A DNA stretch of 64,000 nt from Aedes albopictus (lineage: Eukaryota > Arthropoda > Insecta > Diptera > Culicidae), in assembly GCF_035046485.1 (NCBI RefSeq), contig NC_085137.1, positions 378,076,706 to 378,140,705 of the forward strand, in the 5' to 3' direction. Each line of letters opens with the position of its first letter. The stretch's first letter is position 1. Positions 23,208-35,335 of this stretch are shown here, piece after piece. Made by a program: the position numbers and the translations under genes. The notes beneath the pieces were generated by a model, which worked only from the letters and a program-made list of their open reading frames with translations, did no database searches and was not told the DNA's origin.

Positions 23208-23971
23208 CTGGAGGTTTTAGATGGGACCTAAGGAAGTTTTAAGGAGTTTTAGGAGAGGAACTCTAGGGTATAAGATCAGAATAGGGTTTTGTGTAGTGTC
23301 AAGGTATTTAGGTGTGTTTCAGGGTCATTTTTTGAATTTAGCTCCATGATTTAAGTTCGTGACGAAGGACAAAGTGACGAAGGTGACGACCTAAAAAAAC
23401 GATGCTGTGTCTACCAAGTAAGTTAGATTGCTAAAACCTTTGCTCATAAGAGATAACCTTCATCGAGAACCAAGTTAAATTTCTCAAAAAATCACAAGTT
23501 ACGATTGAAGACTCTTAAATTTTGAGCATAACCCATAAGTTACTCCTGAAGATCCCATCCACAAGTATGCTACAAATCTTCAATGAGGTGCTACATTTAT
23601 GGAAGACTCCAAAGGAGCTTAATGACTTATCTACTAGCAAAGCTCCTCAACGAAATACATAGCAATTTTGTTTATCACTTCTTCATGGTTGAATTCGGTG
23701 TTTGGAATCACTGCTGTATATTTCGTGAACAATGAGTATAAAGAAGTGAGAATCGGAAAAAGGCAATTGTGGACATTTCCATGTGAAAAATAAAGAAAGC
23801 ATTCAAAACTGAAATGGGACTCCTCTTGGATTTGCCAAAGCCTTGGTTCAACAAATGACGGCTACTTTCAGAAAGTTCTGCGACAAACCGGAAACGTCAT
23901 CAAACAAAACAGGTGTGGATCTTCGGCTAATTCAACAACTGAAAGTTGTTCTGGAAGTGATAACAAGTGGT
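23208..23971. other. No recognised feature
   Basis: AT-rich sequence between the dispersed repeat and the 3' end of the I-type fragment. No coding sequence with a known domain. Confidence 0.35.
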
Positions 23972-26403
23972 CTTTTTTTTTACTTATTAGTTTATTTGGA
24001 AGGCTCGGGTGCCACATGGGCATAACTGAGCCGAAATCTTTTGTTTTAACAATAATTTTACATTTTACAATTTTACAATTGATTACTGCCCTAAAATTAT
24101 GTTATTTTGGGAAGCCGAGGTTAAGGATTGAAAAATAAAATAAAATTGGGAAGGAAGGATTTGTGGGTTTAAAACTAAATTATTTGCTAGCTTATACAAA
24201 AACATTGATGGGACAATTGTCCATATCTGTAACGGAACCAAAAAGAAAGGACTTTATTGGTAGACAACGACAAGAAGAGGACAAACGGAAGGGGGGTGAC
24301 GACAGACAGGGGCGAACAACAAAACCAAAAGGCGGACAAGGTGAACAAAGAACGTACTACCTACATCAAACTCTGACATCAACACGTTTCAAAAACTGGT
24401 AAATCAGGTTCATGTATTCCAAATCAAGTCCTGCCAAAACTTCTCTAACGGGTTTTTGTTGTTTTCCTCGGACCCGGAGAATTTCATGCAGCTCAGATCT
24501 GACCTCACGATACTGATTGCATCTCCTCACGACATGTTCGATATCGTGGTAAACCACGCCACAGACACAGAGATTGCTTTCTGAGAGCCCAATACGGAAG
24601 GTATGTGCGTTCAACAAATCACACGAATGAAATCGCGACCTAAATTCAACCCTTTGAACCATGGCTTCTTCGCACCTGTGGAATGATGGAGTGCAACCAT
24701 CCACCCATCTCTCCATCTCTCCATTTGTGTTGCCAGCTGATCAAGGTCTCATGACGGGCCAATGCAAAAAATTCGTCGAAGGCGATTTGATGCTCATAAA
24801 TATCACCTTCGCTAGCGCCCACCTTAGCCAGAGAGTCCGCTTTCTCATTGCCCGGAATTAAGCAATGTGAAGGGACCCATGCTATGGTGATGATGTATGA
24901 GCGTTTGGACAAAGCACTCAAGACTTGGCGTATTCCTTTCAGGAAGTACGCTGAGTGCTTCATCGGTTTCATTGACTGAACTGCCTCCAGAGAGCTTAGA
25001 CTGTCGGTAAAAATGAAGTAGTGCTCAGGTGGGAGAGTGCGAATGTACTCTAAGGTGTGGTATATAGCCGCTAGCACAGCAATATATACCGAACATGGCT
25101 TTTGAAGCATGAAGGTGGTGCTATGAAATTCGTTGTAGATACCGAATCCAGTCGAATCATCGGTTTTGGAACCATCTGTGAAGAACTGTCTGGTCCCGCT
25201 AACATGCCCGAACTTACTTGAAAAAAATTGTGGAATACCTATGGAACGAAAAGATTCCGATATACCGATGATCTCATCCTTCATAGAGAGATCAAAATTT
25301 TGATTAATTGGACTAGTCCACAGAGGAGCTGTCGAAGTCTGAGAAGTTGTCACGATTGGTGTTAACCGGAGATGGGCTTACTTCCAGCGTCATGTACCAG
25401 CAGTACACACTAATTAAACGAGTTTGGGGATTCTGTTCGAGCAGCTTTTCGAAGTTTTCTATGACTAACGGATTCACAACCTCGCATCGGATGTGGAACC
25501 GGAACGGCAACTCCGCAAAGCGGTCTGTCAGAGGCTGTACACCAGCAAGTACCTCTAAACTCATTGTGTGAGTCGAGTTCATGCAACCTAACGCGATCCA
25601 AAGGCAACGGTACTGAACCCGTTGAAGCTTCAGCAAGTGTGTTTTCGCCGCGGATTGAAAACAGAAGCTACCGTATTCGAAAACCGATAGAATGGTTTTT
25701 TGGTACAGCCTATCAGATCTTCCGGATGTGCTCCCCACCATGTTCCGGTAATAGTTCGCATAAAGTTGATTCGTTTTTGGCATTTCTGTATCAGATACAC
25801 AATGTGCTTCCCCCAGGTGCATTTGGAGTCGAATCAGACGCCGAGGTATTGTGAAGACATGCTATGAGTGATTGTCTTACCCATCAGAACGAGCGGAAAC
25901 TTAGCCGGTTTGTGTTTTTTAGAAAAGACAACCATCTCAGTTTTCTCCGGAGAGAACTCGATACCCAGCTTGAGAGCCCAAGTAGACAAATTGTCCGAAG
26001 TATCCTGTAGTGGTCCTTACAGATCGACTGCTATTGATCTCGTTACAGAAACAACACAGTCATCCGCAAGCCGCCTTAACGTGCAGTTTTCCATAGACAA
26101 TTATCTATGTCTCTAACATTAAAGTTGTAAAGAAGGGGGCTTAGACATGAGCCCTAGGGGAGACCCATGTAGCTAATTCGTGAAACGGTCAAGTCGTTAT
26201 GAGCAAAACTCATCTGCTTGCCAAACAGCAAATTATACAAAAAGTTGTTCAGAATTGGTGAAAGGCCACTTTTGTGTAGTTTGTCGGAAAGAACATCGAC
26301 ACAAACTGAATCAAAAGCCCCCTTAATATCCAAAAACACTGAGTCCATTTGCTGCTTTTGAGCAAAGGCAAGCTGAATTTCTGAAGAAAGCATCAGCAAA
26401 TGG
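23972..26403 (-). mobile_element. Decayed I/Loner-type non-LTR fragment with RNase H
   Basis: On the minus strand broken frames give a reverse transcriptase segment (FLDIKGAFDSVCVDVLSDKL at about 26400-26280, motif A), an LADD catalytic box at 26059-26070 in place of YADD, then an RNase H domain at 24646-25353 (FFTDGSKTDDSTGFGIY; FTDSLSSLEAV; WVPSHCLIPGNEKADSLAK), and a zinc-like end (CVCGVVYHDIEHVVRRC) at about 24590-24530. Three or more frame changes interrupt it, and the N-terminal domains are missing. The 3' UTR appears to run to a T-rich tract near 23972. RNase H after the reverse transcriptase places it with I-group elements; the exact clade is inferred. It is not the same family as 44635-50995. 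Confidence 0.7.
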
Positions 26404-26702
26404 TCTTGAAGTAAACATGTCGAAGTTTTCAGCGTATATCCCGAGTAAGTGGAAGAACCTAATGAATAGCATATTCAGTTATTACTGATTGAATTACTGA
26501 AAAACAAAAATTGGTATTGGTTTGATTGATATAAAAGGTAAAAAATCTGAAATAATAGCAAAATGTGGTATGGTGAATTTCTAAATAATAGCTCGTTAGG
26601 GTATTCCAAGATCAAAACAATATCAGCCAGATTGGTCGACCTTTTTCTTGAAAAAAAAATTAAAAAAATCAAATATCGAACCTTAGGATTCCCGTGCGGT
26701 TG
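26404..26702. other. Intervening sequence with a half-copy of the 16369-type MITE arm
   Basis: The I-type fragment ends near 26403. At 26535-26565 one arm resembling the 38-bp TIR of 16369-16590 is visible, without a partner. Confidence 0.35.
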
Positions 26703-26710
26703 GCCACCAC

Positions 26711-27098
26711 TAGAGATGCCAGATTTTTTTTTACCGAAAATCTGTATCAATACAGATTTTCCTGTATCGCCGTATTTGAGGATATAGCAGACACCAAGAG
26801 TCCTAGATTTCAATAAAAACTAACAGAAATGTACTAATTTTTGACGGTTCATTTTTTTTCCTGGTATTTTTTTTTTGTCTAAAAAATGTGTGAAAATGTG
26901 CAAATTTTCATAAATTATTCAAAGTTTAAGCAGCTGTTCATAAAGTTTTCATTAAATAAAGTGACTTCAATTTAATGCTTTCTGGTGAAATCTGTATCAC
27001 ATTTTAAAAATCTGTATTTTTCTGTACTCTGTATCTTGTCTGTATGGAGGGTCAAAAATCTGTATAATACTGAAAAATATGTATATCTGGCATCTCTG
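26711..27098. mobile_element. 388-bp hAT-like MITE, TIR AGAGATGCCAGAT
   Basis: Inverted termini TAGAGATGCCAGAT (left) and CAGAGATGCCAGAT (right, complement) enclose AT-rich sequence with repeated AAAATCTGTAT words. Flanks GCCACCAC (26703-26710) and GCCATCAC (27099-27106) match at 7 of 8 positions, as expected for an 8-bp hAT duplication that has since mutated once. No transposase. Confidence 0.75.
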
Positions 27099-27224
27099 GC
27101 CATCACCATCAGCAGCACGCTAACTCAGAGTACAAAAAAATCGAGCTTTTTTCAACGTGTTGTACAAAATACAACAGCGCGATTGCTCGAGGGTTAGGGT
27201 CTTGTACCATTTGGGCAGGTGTAC

Positions 27225-27399
27225 CCAAGCAGCACATAAAGCCATAAAGGAGTGTCGACACTTCATAGCGCATGTTTTTGGTTGTACACGAGCTACATTC
27301 ATGTAATTCTAATTCAAAGCCAGCATAACTTGAAAATAACTCGTGTCTAACCAAAAACCTGCGCTATCAATACTCCTTTGTGATTTGTGTGCTGCTTGG
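27225..27399. mobile_element. 175-bp MITE, TIR CCAAGCAGCACA
   Basis: Arms of about 65 bp (27225-27290 and 27335-27399) are imperfect inverted repeats, including CCAAGCAGCACA and GGTTTTTGGTT-type words. The ends resemble the CCCAAGCAAC element at 6483-6649. GTAC/ATAC flanks suggest a short target duplication, not exact. Confidence 0.7.
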
Positions 27400-27904
27400 A
27401 TACCTATTATGAGCAATTTTCGATATAACTTAGCCAATTTTATACCCAAAGACTAAATTTTTTGCACACGCTGAGATACGTACAGTATCAAATGTTATAC
27501 AAAAAATCAAATCAATTGGTATAAAATTGACTTAGTTATAGTGCCCTTAAATAGGTACATCTGCCCAAATGGTACAATACCCTATGCTTGAACTTTCGCG
27601 ACCCACGAAAAATCAGCTCACGACCCACCACTGGGTAGCGATCCATAGTTTGTGAAATGCTGTTTTACATGCCAGGCAGACAAACCAACGGAAAATCTTT
27701 TGATTTCCCTATGAAATTTGGCAACTTTCGGTTTTTCTTGCTTGCAATCAAAAGTTTCTGGTGATTTTATTATCAGCCAAGGGTTTCCAAAGAGATTGAG
27801 AAACACATGGAGGCCCATGGTTGTTGATACCTGCGCTATCCATGACGACCGTAGTTGCATGTTGAAGGGGTCTGTAAAAGTGTAACACTCCATTAATTAA
27901 ATAT
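27400..27904. other. No recognised feature
   Basis: No known domain in any frame. Contains TCTGCCCAAATGGTACAATA (about 27560), complementary to TTGTACCATTTGGGCAGGTG at 27202, so the two may be arms of a larger inverted repeat enclosing the 175-bp MITE. Confidence 0.35.
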
Positions 27905-27911
27905 ACGAAAG

Positions 27912-28175
27912 GGGTCTTCAGTTAGCCTAGTGGTTAAGGCTATAGATTGCCAATCCGGAGACGGCGGGTTCGATTCCCGTTCCGGTCGAGACAATTTTCT
28001 CGACTCCCTGGGCATAGAGTATCATTGTACTTGCCTCACAATATACAAATTCATGCAATGGCAGGCAAAGAAAGCCCTTCAATTAATAACTGTGGAAGTG
28101 CTCAAAAACACTAAGTTGAAGCGAGGCAGGCCAAGTCCCAGTGCAGACATAGAACCATAAAGAAGAAGGAGAAGA
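27912..28175 (+). mobile_element. tRNA-derived SINE (Feilai-like), head type 1
   Basis: The first ~80 bases resemble a tRNA, with an A box TAGCCTAGTGG (27923-27933) and a B box GGTTCGATTCCCG (27967-27979). They are followed by a body (GGGCATAGAGTATCATTGTAC), AATAACTGTGGAAGTGC, and an AGAAGAAGGAG tail. The direct repeat ACGAAAG at 27905-27911 and 28176-28182 marks the target duplication. It is not a functional tRNA gene: there is no acceptor-stem closure and the body continues. The body and tail match the type 2 SINEs in this window while the head differs. The name Feilai is an inference from the description of that Aedes family. Confidence 0.8.
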
Positions 28176-28182
28176 ACGAAAG

Positions 28183-28787
28183 AGCATGACGGAGAGGAGA
28201 AACGAGGTCTGAAAATCCCGAAAAATATGGACGTAATATTTGAATGTTTTAGTAAAGTGGACTGATACTTTAACAAGGACTTTTCTCTTCAGGGGTCCTA
28301 TCGAAATTTCGTTTTTGTGGTGATCCTATTCCTATAGCCTTTGGTATACCTTGATGTACGGGATAAGCAAAAAATAATGAAGTGGACACATTAACATTCC
28401 AACAATAACTTGTTTTTGTCTATACTGCAAAAATAAACTATCTTTTTATGTAAATCTCCCTAGTGGGGGTTATAAGGAATCAGCAAACGAATTTTTGCCG
28501 ATTAATCCAGAAGCACTTTCGTGAGCTTCTTTAGGATGACTAAGATTGAGCACCATTCAACACCCTAGTCGTGCCCTGTCGTGCATTGACATGCTGAGCG
28601 TGTAGCACGTCAGCGTGATGAGCTTCACCTAATGCACGAAGAATGTTAAATACGGATGCATATCTACCTACATCGGCCTACCACCCATCCATGACAATCC
28701 TTCGAAGAGTGAATGAAAGAGCCACTCAAATGGGTGTTTGCTCAGAGACAGCCGAATGTAATCGAATCTCGTGATTGGAAACGTTTA
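28183..28787. other. No recognised feature
   Basis: No known domain or repeat structure resolved. GTCGTGCCCTGTCGTGCATTG and neighbouring GC-richer words at 28565-28630 are unassigned. Confidence 0.35.
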
Positions 28788-29754
28788 TTTAAGGAGTGTA
28801 TCGGAAAGTAGTTGAAAATGTTCAGAATGCTCTATCTCGAAGCTGGGTTGGTCTTTTCATTTCGGTTCTTCTATGAAATCTTCACAATATAGTTAAGTTT
28901 AGAATACCTTGTAAACATTTGGAAAATGTTTTGTATTATTGAAAATATGGTTAAATGAATACACCTCACAAAATAAAAATCTGCACAAAATGCAATTTTG
29001 TTAAGGTTTTTCAACATTTCAAAAATCTGTAGCGAGTAAAATTTGTATGATAAAAAATCTGAAAAATATTGGTGTTTGTTAACAGTTATGTACACATAAC
29101 ATATCATTCAACACCGACTTTCAAAATTCATATTTTCGATAGAAAAATCTCCTATATCTACAAAATGGTCCACTCCAAAAAAACGTCTATTTTATAATCA
29201 AACTTTTAAGATCTGCTTTTAATATCTTAAAAGGTTATAAAATTCTATTTTTTGCCCTAACTTACTCGTCCATAAATTGAAAAACATACCCTATTTAAAA
29301 AAAAACGAATATTTCATTTTATGTATTTTTTATTTGCGTAAACATGATTTTGAGGAGCATAGAAAAAGGGGGTTCCTCAAAAATGGCCTTTTTTCGTTTT
29401 TAAGAATTGCGCTTAAATGTAGTGGAGATTTTTCTTGAAAAAAATAATTTGCCTATATCATGAGGATTCTGGAGCTTATTCTATTTGCACAAAAAAGTTA
29501 ACAATTTTCGAACATTATCGAACTTTCTTCGCAATTTCAATGTTTTAGAAGGTGTGCAAAAATTTAAAAACATGCGTTCAGTAATCTAGGTTAAAAACCC
29601 AGTTAAAAGAACATTTTTTAAAAATCATAAAAGCCATTTCTTTTTTCAAGGATTTATACAGTATCTCCAAAAATAAAATTACTCAAAAGTTGTATTAAAC
29701 TATTTTTGAGGCTAGTTTAAACATTTTCAACTACTTTACGATACACTCCTTAAT
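28788..29754. mobile_element. 967-bp TIR element, ends TTAAGGAGTGTATCG
   Basis: About 35-bp inverted termini (AAGGAGTGTATCGGAAAGTA left; complement with one or two changes right) with CGTTTA at 28782-28787 and 29755-29760. The interior is AT-rich and non-coding. A 6-bp duplication is not diagnostic of a superfamily. Confidence 0.75.
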
Positions 29755-29760
29755 CGTTTA

Positions 29761-31969
29761 ATTTCGCAACACTGCTGATTGGTGAAGTGGCCTATTCTGG
29801 CGTCCATTTTCGCCTGGTACGTACCTGCAAATTGCAGTGCATGGAAAACCAAACTCTGAGCAAACATTGTTCAGTAGCGTTGGTTCGATTTTTGGCATAT
29901 CCAGAGCCAGAGGCCCGCCCCGGTAGGATACCATGGGCGATAGAACATCTATTGCACTCTCGCATGTACATTTGCTTTGCTCTCAGACCAATGCCGGCCG
30001 GTGCATCATCGACGCAGGACGTTGAGTGTAACTGGCAAACTGAACAAAGTGAGCTCTAATTGCTTCCGTGCCGGTTCGTCCAATTTCACCTCTCGCAATT
30101 AGTGTGCTCGGCGATGAATGGAAAGCCAATTTCGTCAGTGATCCAGAGGTAGTCAGACGCGACGGGAAATGGCAAAACGGCTGGCTGGCTGGCGGAGTTC
30201 AATCAATGTGATTGAAACATCAACAGCCAAAAAGCTAGCCTAAAATGATTCACCTGTCCGATCCCTGCTCATGTTCAATATGTTCTATTGAAAAACAGAA
30301 ACTGAGATTTTGGGTCATATATTTTGGTAGCCTGAAATCAGAGAAGATTTTTGTTGATTCGAGTATGTTTTCTATGATAATGATTTCGACCATGGAGAAA
30401 TTTATATCTCCACGCACTTCGATGAACAATAACTACTCATTAGCAAAGTTTTAACCTGAGAATAGAGACAATGCAGAAGGGCCCCAACTGCCAAACCGGT
30501 CCCCAAACGTAAACGTGAGATACGAATCTTTGAATACCTTTGTTTTCAGTTCCCATTATCCTGGTTCTTGTGTTCAACAATTTCTCATATACTTCGATAG
30601 GAGCGCAGAACCTCATTCGATGATCCCCCATCATCATCAACGGCAGCGTATGTGGTGTGGTATGTTCTTCTACGATAGCTGTCCTCCAGTCATTGTATTC
30701 CTGTGACTGGATGAAAGCCGGGGTAAATGTATATAGGGTATCGGGATGCTTCGTTGGCATAGTCCCCTCGTTCGACCTATCTCAACGTAAACCGAAAACT
30801 CAAACAAACACGCATAACTGGATATCGGAAAAGCTATGCGCCAAACAACTGTAACATTTCGTTTCAATTTTAGCACTTTGGAACATTAAAATTGAATGAA
30901 AATGTCACTTTGTTTAGCTTTTGTAGACGCTACGATTCTTCGGCTTAGTGGGTTGTCTATACACATGATCATAAATGGCATGATTCTGGAACATTTCGAA
31001 TTGACTTTTCAATAACTGAACATTTGATGCGACGGCCAAAGACGCTATTTTGAACTTGTGTATTTGTTTTCAACGAATAATAACTATTTTACAAATTGAA
31101 TGTGGGCCGAATATTGAGGACATTTTTTTCACTATGTACCCAAATCTTGGCCCATCAGTAAAGCGACGTCAAAAACAGCGATAAAAAGACGTCAACAACA
31201 TTTCTTGCGTAAGAATCTGAAAGAACGAACAGGAAGAAAGATTTTGTGTGTGGTGACTGTAAAAATATAACACAATAATAGGGTTGCGTTGTTTTCGTTT
31301 CTAAATTAAGAAGGAACTTTAGTTAAAGTGATTTATTTATAGTTTTTTGAAAATTTGACTACGAAAATATAATTTAAAAGTAAGATTGGTGAACAAACAG
31401 AGATAATACTTCAGCAGAAATATTGCAAAAATGAGATAATTAGTGGTTCTAGTGCATGGAAAGCAATAGGCCAACGTTGTATCCACTAATAGGCCAATTT
31501 TTGTACCATAGACCAACGTTGCATACCATCACATCGAATCTTTTGAACTTAATTAAGTAAATTCTTGAATATTTACGTTAGTTTACTTTCAATTGTTGAA
31601 ACTTGTATTACCTAGAGTGTGTAATAGGGTCGACATATTATTTCTAGTGCTATTAATTAATGAGTTATGGTCAAAATTGTCAAGGCGGCTTGCAAATTAG
31701 GCCAAGGTATGGTACATATACCCTATGTGAAAAACAATGTTCGGTTTCCAGTGCAAGAACATTAACCAGCATCAGCAAAAGCAACCCGAATGAACAAACC
31801 CGATGGGTAGGGATTGTCATCTTTCGGTGCAGATAAACTAAACAGTATCCGGCGCTCGCTACCATCTTCACTCGATGTTCCTCTTCAACAGTGACTTCCC
31901 GCCGTCGTCCCACGCCCCACGCAAGCAAACAATGCTCCGATCCTCAAAGATGAACTTTTGTTGATTTTG
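29761..31969. other. No recognised gene in 2.2 kb
   Basis: Includes a moderately GC-rich stretch at 29780-30240. The open stretches at 29787-30059 (plus) and 30440-30760 (minus) have no recognisable domain and no clear start context. 31685-31930 is again GC-richer without a known product. It could hold exonic or regulatory sequence, but nothing here decides that. Confidence 0.35.
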
Positions 31970-32467
31970 TTCTTATGGAGATGGAGCAGCAGCATCAGGG
32001 TCGTTTTGTCGCCACCGCATACGCGCAGAACCTCGAGGCAGCGTTGCCGGACAAGAGTGTGCTCGGAGTGGCCCCTCTAGAGGACTGCTGGAGTACAGTC
32101 AAAGCAGCCATCAACAACACATCCGAGAGCACTATCGATCGGGTACGTAGAACGGTGTCGACGAAGCGATTGGTTTGACGATTAGTGCAGAGCGGTTCTG
32201 GAGGAGAAGGACGCAGCGCGGGCGGTTATGCTGCAGCACGAACCCGACAGAATGTGGAGCAATACAGACAGAGCGGAAGCAGCAGACCCGTCTCTTCCGG
32301 GAGAAAAAGCGCCGGCTGGAAGAAGCGGAGTGCGAGGCAATGGAACTGCTGTGCCGTTCACAAGAAACACAAGTTCTACCAGAAGCTCAACGCATCCCGC
32401 AAAGGCTACGTGCCGCATGCCGAAATTTGCAGGGATTAGGACGGGATCCTCCTGACTGACAAACGTG

Positions 32468-32629
32468 GCTGTCCATTTATTACGTAAGGGCAATTTTATG
32501 ATTTTTCCACGCCCCCTTCCACCTTGTAAGATTTTTTGTGTGAAAACCAAAAAATGTTTGTATGGCTTGTACGATTTCTCAAACCCCCCCCTCCCCCCGT
32601 AAACGCTCACATAATTAATGGACAGGCCC
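32468..32629. mobile_element. MITE of the GGGGCTGTCCAT family inside the RTE-type element
   Basis: Ends GGCTGTCCATTTATTACGTA and (complement) GGGCCTGTCCATTAATTATG. The host reading frame, LLTDKR followed by EMIERWKKHF, is continuous if the insert is removed, and TG at 32466-32467 and 32630-32631 is shared. The interior has the C-rich and CAAAAAATGTTTGTATGG words seen at 58336-58455. Confidence 0.75.
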
Positions 32630-33337
32630 TGAGATGATTGAAAGGTGGAAGAAGCACTTCCGAAAGCACTTGAATGGCGAAGAGAATGTAGGCACGGGGG
32701 ATCAAGGCAGCGGAGAAAATGACTATGTTGGTGCAGCAGAGGACGGGAACGAACCAACTCCCACGCTGAGGGAAGTTAAGGATGCCATCCACCAGTTCAA
32801 AAACAACAAAGCGGCTGGTAAGGAGGGTATCGCAGCTGAACTCATCAAGATGGGCCCAGAAAAGTTGGCCATCTGTTTGCACCAGTTAGAAGTCAAGATC
32901 TGGGAAACCGAACAGCTACCGGAGGAGAGGAAGGAAGGAATTATCTGTCCCATCCACAAGAAAGGCGACAAGTTAATGTGTGAGAACTTCAGAGCGATCA
33001 CTATTGTGAGTGCTGCCTACAAAGTACTATCAAAGATCATCTTCCATCATCTGTCACCTGAAACGAATCAGCTCGTGGGAAGTTATCAAGCTGGCTTCAT
33101 CGACGGCCGGTCGACAACGGATGGGATCTGCACCGTACGGCAAATCTTCTAGAAATACCGTGAATACCAGGTCCCAACGCATCACCTGTTCATCGACTTC
33201 AAAGCGGCATACGACAGTATCGACCGCACAGATGGACGGTGCAAAACTCCGTAAGGTGAACTATCCAGTTCATTCGAATCCTGTTGGGGACTGCGACAAG
33301 GTGACGGACTCTCATGCATACTCTTCAACATCGCTCT

Positions 33338-35203
33338 TTTTTTTTTCTTCTAAACCATAGGGGGATAAATCTGCTCATCAGACACCCTAACAGAAAGGTT
33401 AGGGTAGTGTAGGTCTGACAGGCCGTCTTCTACAACGCCAGTAGAAGCCAGGACTACTCTCTCCTCGACCCACTAAACACATTCCTATGGTCGCCAAACC
33501 CTACGTCTCTCCGGAACCACCAAGAAGGTATTGCTTCAGAGAGGGGCTAGTGCATATCGCACCCTCAAGGTTAGCTGCCGTAGCCTAGCAGCAACGAACA
33601 TCGATGACTCGCTCTGGAGAGTCCATCACGATAGCATGCTGGCGCTTAGCCAGTTTCCCGAGTGGTCCTCGCCACTCCCTTTGTCCTCGGAAGGCGGGCA
33701 GGGTCAACCCCGCCCGCGCCCTACTGCTGAGCGGACATCAAGAACTGATGCCCACATGCAACCCGATCTGACCTGCCCGTAAGGAAGGGTATCACTACCC
33801 TTCAGGCCCTATCAGATGCATCCGTAGGTTGCAGACAGCAGGATCTCACCTACCCCGACCCTTGCCGGGGACCCCTTTCCAACCGCGGGCTCGGATCCAA
33901 CCCAGTAGACTGACGCCACGACAGCACCGCTACCGGGACTTTCTCTCCGCGGCCACTTAATCGCTGTAAGGGTCGATCTCGACCGCAGGGCACCGGTATG
34001 ACCTACGAAGCCGACTTCGAACCCCTGGACCACCTCTTGTACTGCATCTGGACTAGCCATTCTCCGAGTCCACGCGCCATCTCCTCTGTAGCTCCCAGAC
34101 GATATGGGTGATAGCCGTTGAAACGGCATTCCAGCTAATCTCATCCCTACACATTCTCTGGACCAAGTTGTCCGGAGTTGTGTCCTCCCCGCATGTGGCA
34201 AGCATGCGGTCACGCATTGTGCGAAAACGCGGGCACACGAACAAAACGTGTTCCACCGTTTCCTTTAAACCATTGCACACTGGGCATTCGGGAGAATCCG
34301 CATGCCCGAAACGGTGTAGATACTGTCGGAAGCAACCATGACCTGTAAGGACCTGTGTCAGGTGGAATGTAACTTCCCCATGGCGCCTATTAATCCAACT
34401 ATCTACCCTCGGTATCAACCTATGGGTCCACCTTCCTTTGGTGGAACTGTCCCACGCACGCTGCCATTTGACCATAGAGGCCATCCTGACAGTCTTGCGT
34501 ATGCCTCTTGTGTCGCGCATTTCGAAGCACTCCATGTCCTCACTGATAAGAATGCTGATAGGCACCATACCAGTAATGACACAGAGAGCGTCGTGTGACA
34601 CGGTACGGTACGCGCTTGCAACCCTCAGACACATAAGCCTGTAAGTACTTTCCAGCTTCCGTCGGTAGCATTCAGTACTTAGCGCGGTACCCCACGCCGG
34701 GCCGCCATACCTAAGTATGGACGTAGCAACACTAGCCAGAAGCTTGCGCTTACTGGCGTACACCGCTGAGCTATTGGTCATCATCCGGGACAGTGTCGCA
34801 ATAGCTGTGAAGGCTCTTTTACAGGCATAATCGACGTGGCTACCGAAGGTAAGCTTATCGTCGATCATCACGCCCAAGTGCTTGACGGAGCGCTTTGACA
34901 GGATAGTACAGTCTCCTACACTGATCTCCGTCTGCTACGCCGACTGCATGTTGTTAACAACCGTCACCTCTGTCTTGTGGTGAGCCAGCTCCAGTTTCCT
35001 GGACCGCATCCACGCCTCCACAACCTTGATCGAGTGGTTGGTAGTCAACTTTACCTCCTCGATCGTTTCACCGTAGACTTCGAGCGTAATATCGTCAACA
35101 AATCCGACAATCACCACTCCCACTGGGTACTCTAACCTCAACACCTCGTCGTACATGACATTCCATAACACCGGACCCAGGATGAAACCTTGCGGGACTC
35201 CTC
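33338..35203 (-). mobile_element. 5'-truncated R1-type non-LTR retrotransposon
   Basis: A 1866-bp minus-strand insertion bounded by exact 12-bp CAACATCGCTCT copies (33326-33337, 35204-35215). The 3' end is an oligo-A run (T-run at 33338-33346 on the plus strand). The 5' truncation falls in the reverse transcriptase, in motif B (GVPQGFILGPVLWNVMYDE). Next comes VGFVDDITLEVYGE, a degenerate FADD box (34935-35171), after which the frame is broken by a stop. The C-terminal 274-codon stretch at 34053-34877 includes VLTGHGCFRQYLHRFGH and CPVCNGLKETVEHVLFVC, the zinc-like end typical of R1 elements. 5' truncation and an A tail are hallmarks of target-primed reverse transcription. Confidence 0.85.
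34053..34877 (-). pseudogene. R1-type ORF2, C-terminal part
   Basis: A 274-codon open stretch from MGVMIDDKLTFGSHVDYAC to the C terminus of an R1-group ORF2. It holds the post-reverse-transcriptase region (thumb and connection) and a C-x2-C-x8-H-x4-C motif at about residue 195. The upstream catalytic half lies at 34935-35171 and is separated by a stop. No endonuclease is present because of the 5' truncation, so it is a dead copy. Confidence 0.8.
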
Positions 35204-35335
35204 CAACATCGCTCTGGAAGGCATAATGCGACGAGCCGGGGTATGATTTTCATGAACCTTGCAACCATTTAAGTAAAAATGCTATTAGTGTTTATTGAGA
35301 ATCTGCCTGGCATGTCTATATTTGTCGTTTTTGTC

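Larger units (their letters stand above)
31970..35252 (+). mobile_element. Decayed RTE-type non-LTR retrotransposon, split by two insertions
   Basis: Plus-strand frames give the region between endonuclease and reverse transcriptase (EDCWSTVKAAINNTSEST; KKRRLEEAECEAMELL; HKFYQKLNASRKGYVP), then the reverse transcriptase start at 32634-33152 (IERWKKHFRKHLNGE; NNKAAGKEGIAAELIKMG; IICPIHKKGDKLMCENFRAI; VGSYQAGFIDGRSTTDGI), motif A (HHLFIDFKAAYDSIDR at about 33180-33225), and after an internal deletion SCILFNIALEG, which resumes at 35204 beyond an R1-type insertion. A MITE interrupts it at 32468-32629. Frameshifts, stops and deletions make it non-functional. Assignment to the RTE group rests on this wording, not on a search. 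Confidence 0.7.

Noticed and set aside
27912..27990. Functional tRNA gene
   Set aside because: A and B boxes are good, but the ends do not form an acceptor stem, the sequence continues into a SINE body and tail, and a target duplication flanks it.
30440..30760. 106-codon minus-strand frame as a host gene
   Set aside because: No family recognised, no splice or promoter context, and the length is compatible with chance in this composition.
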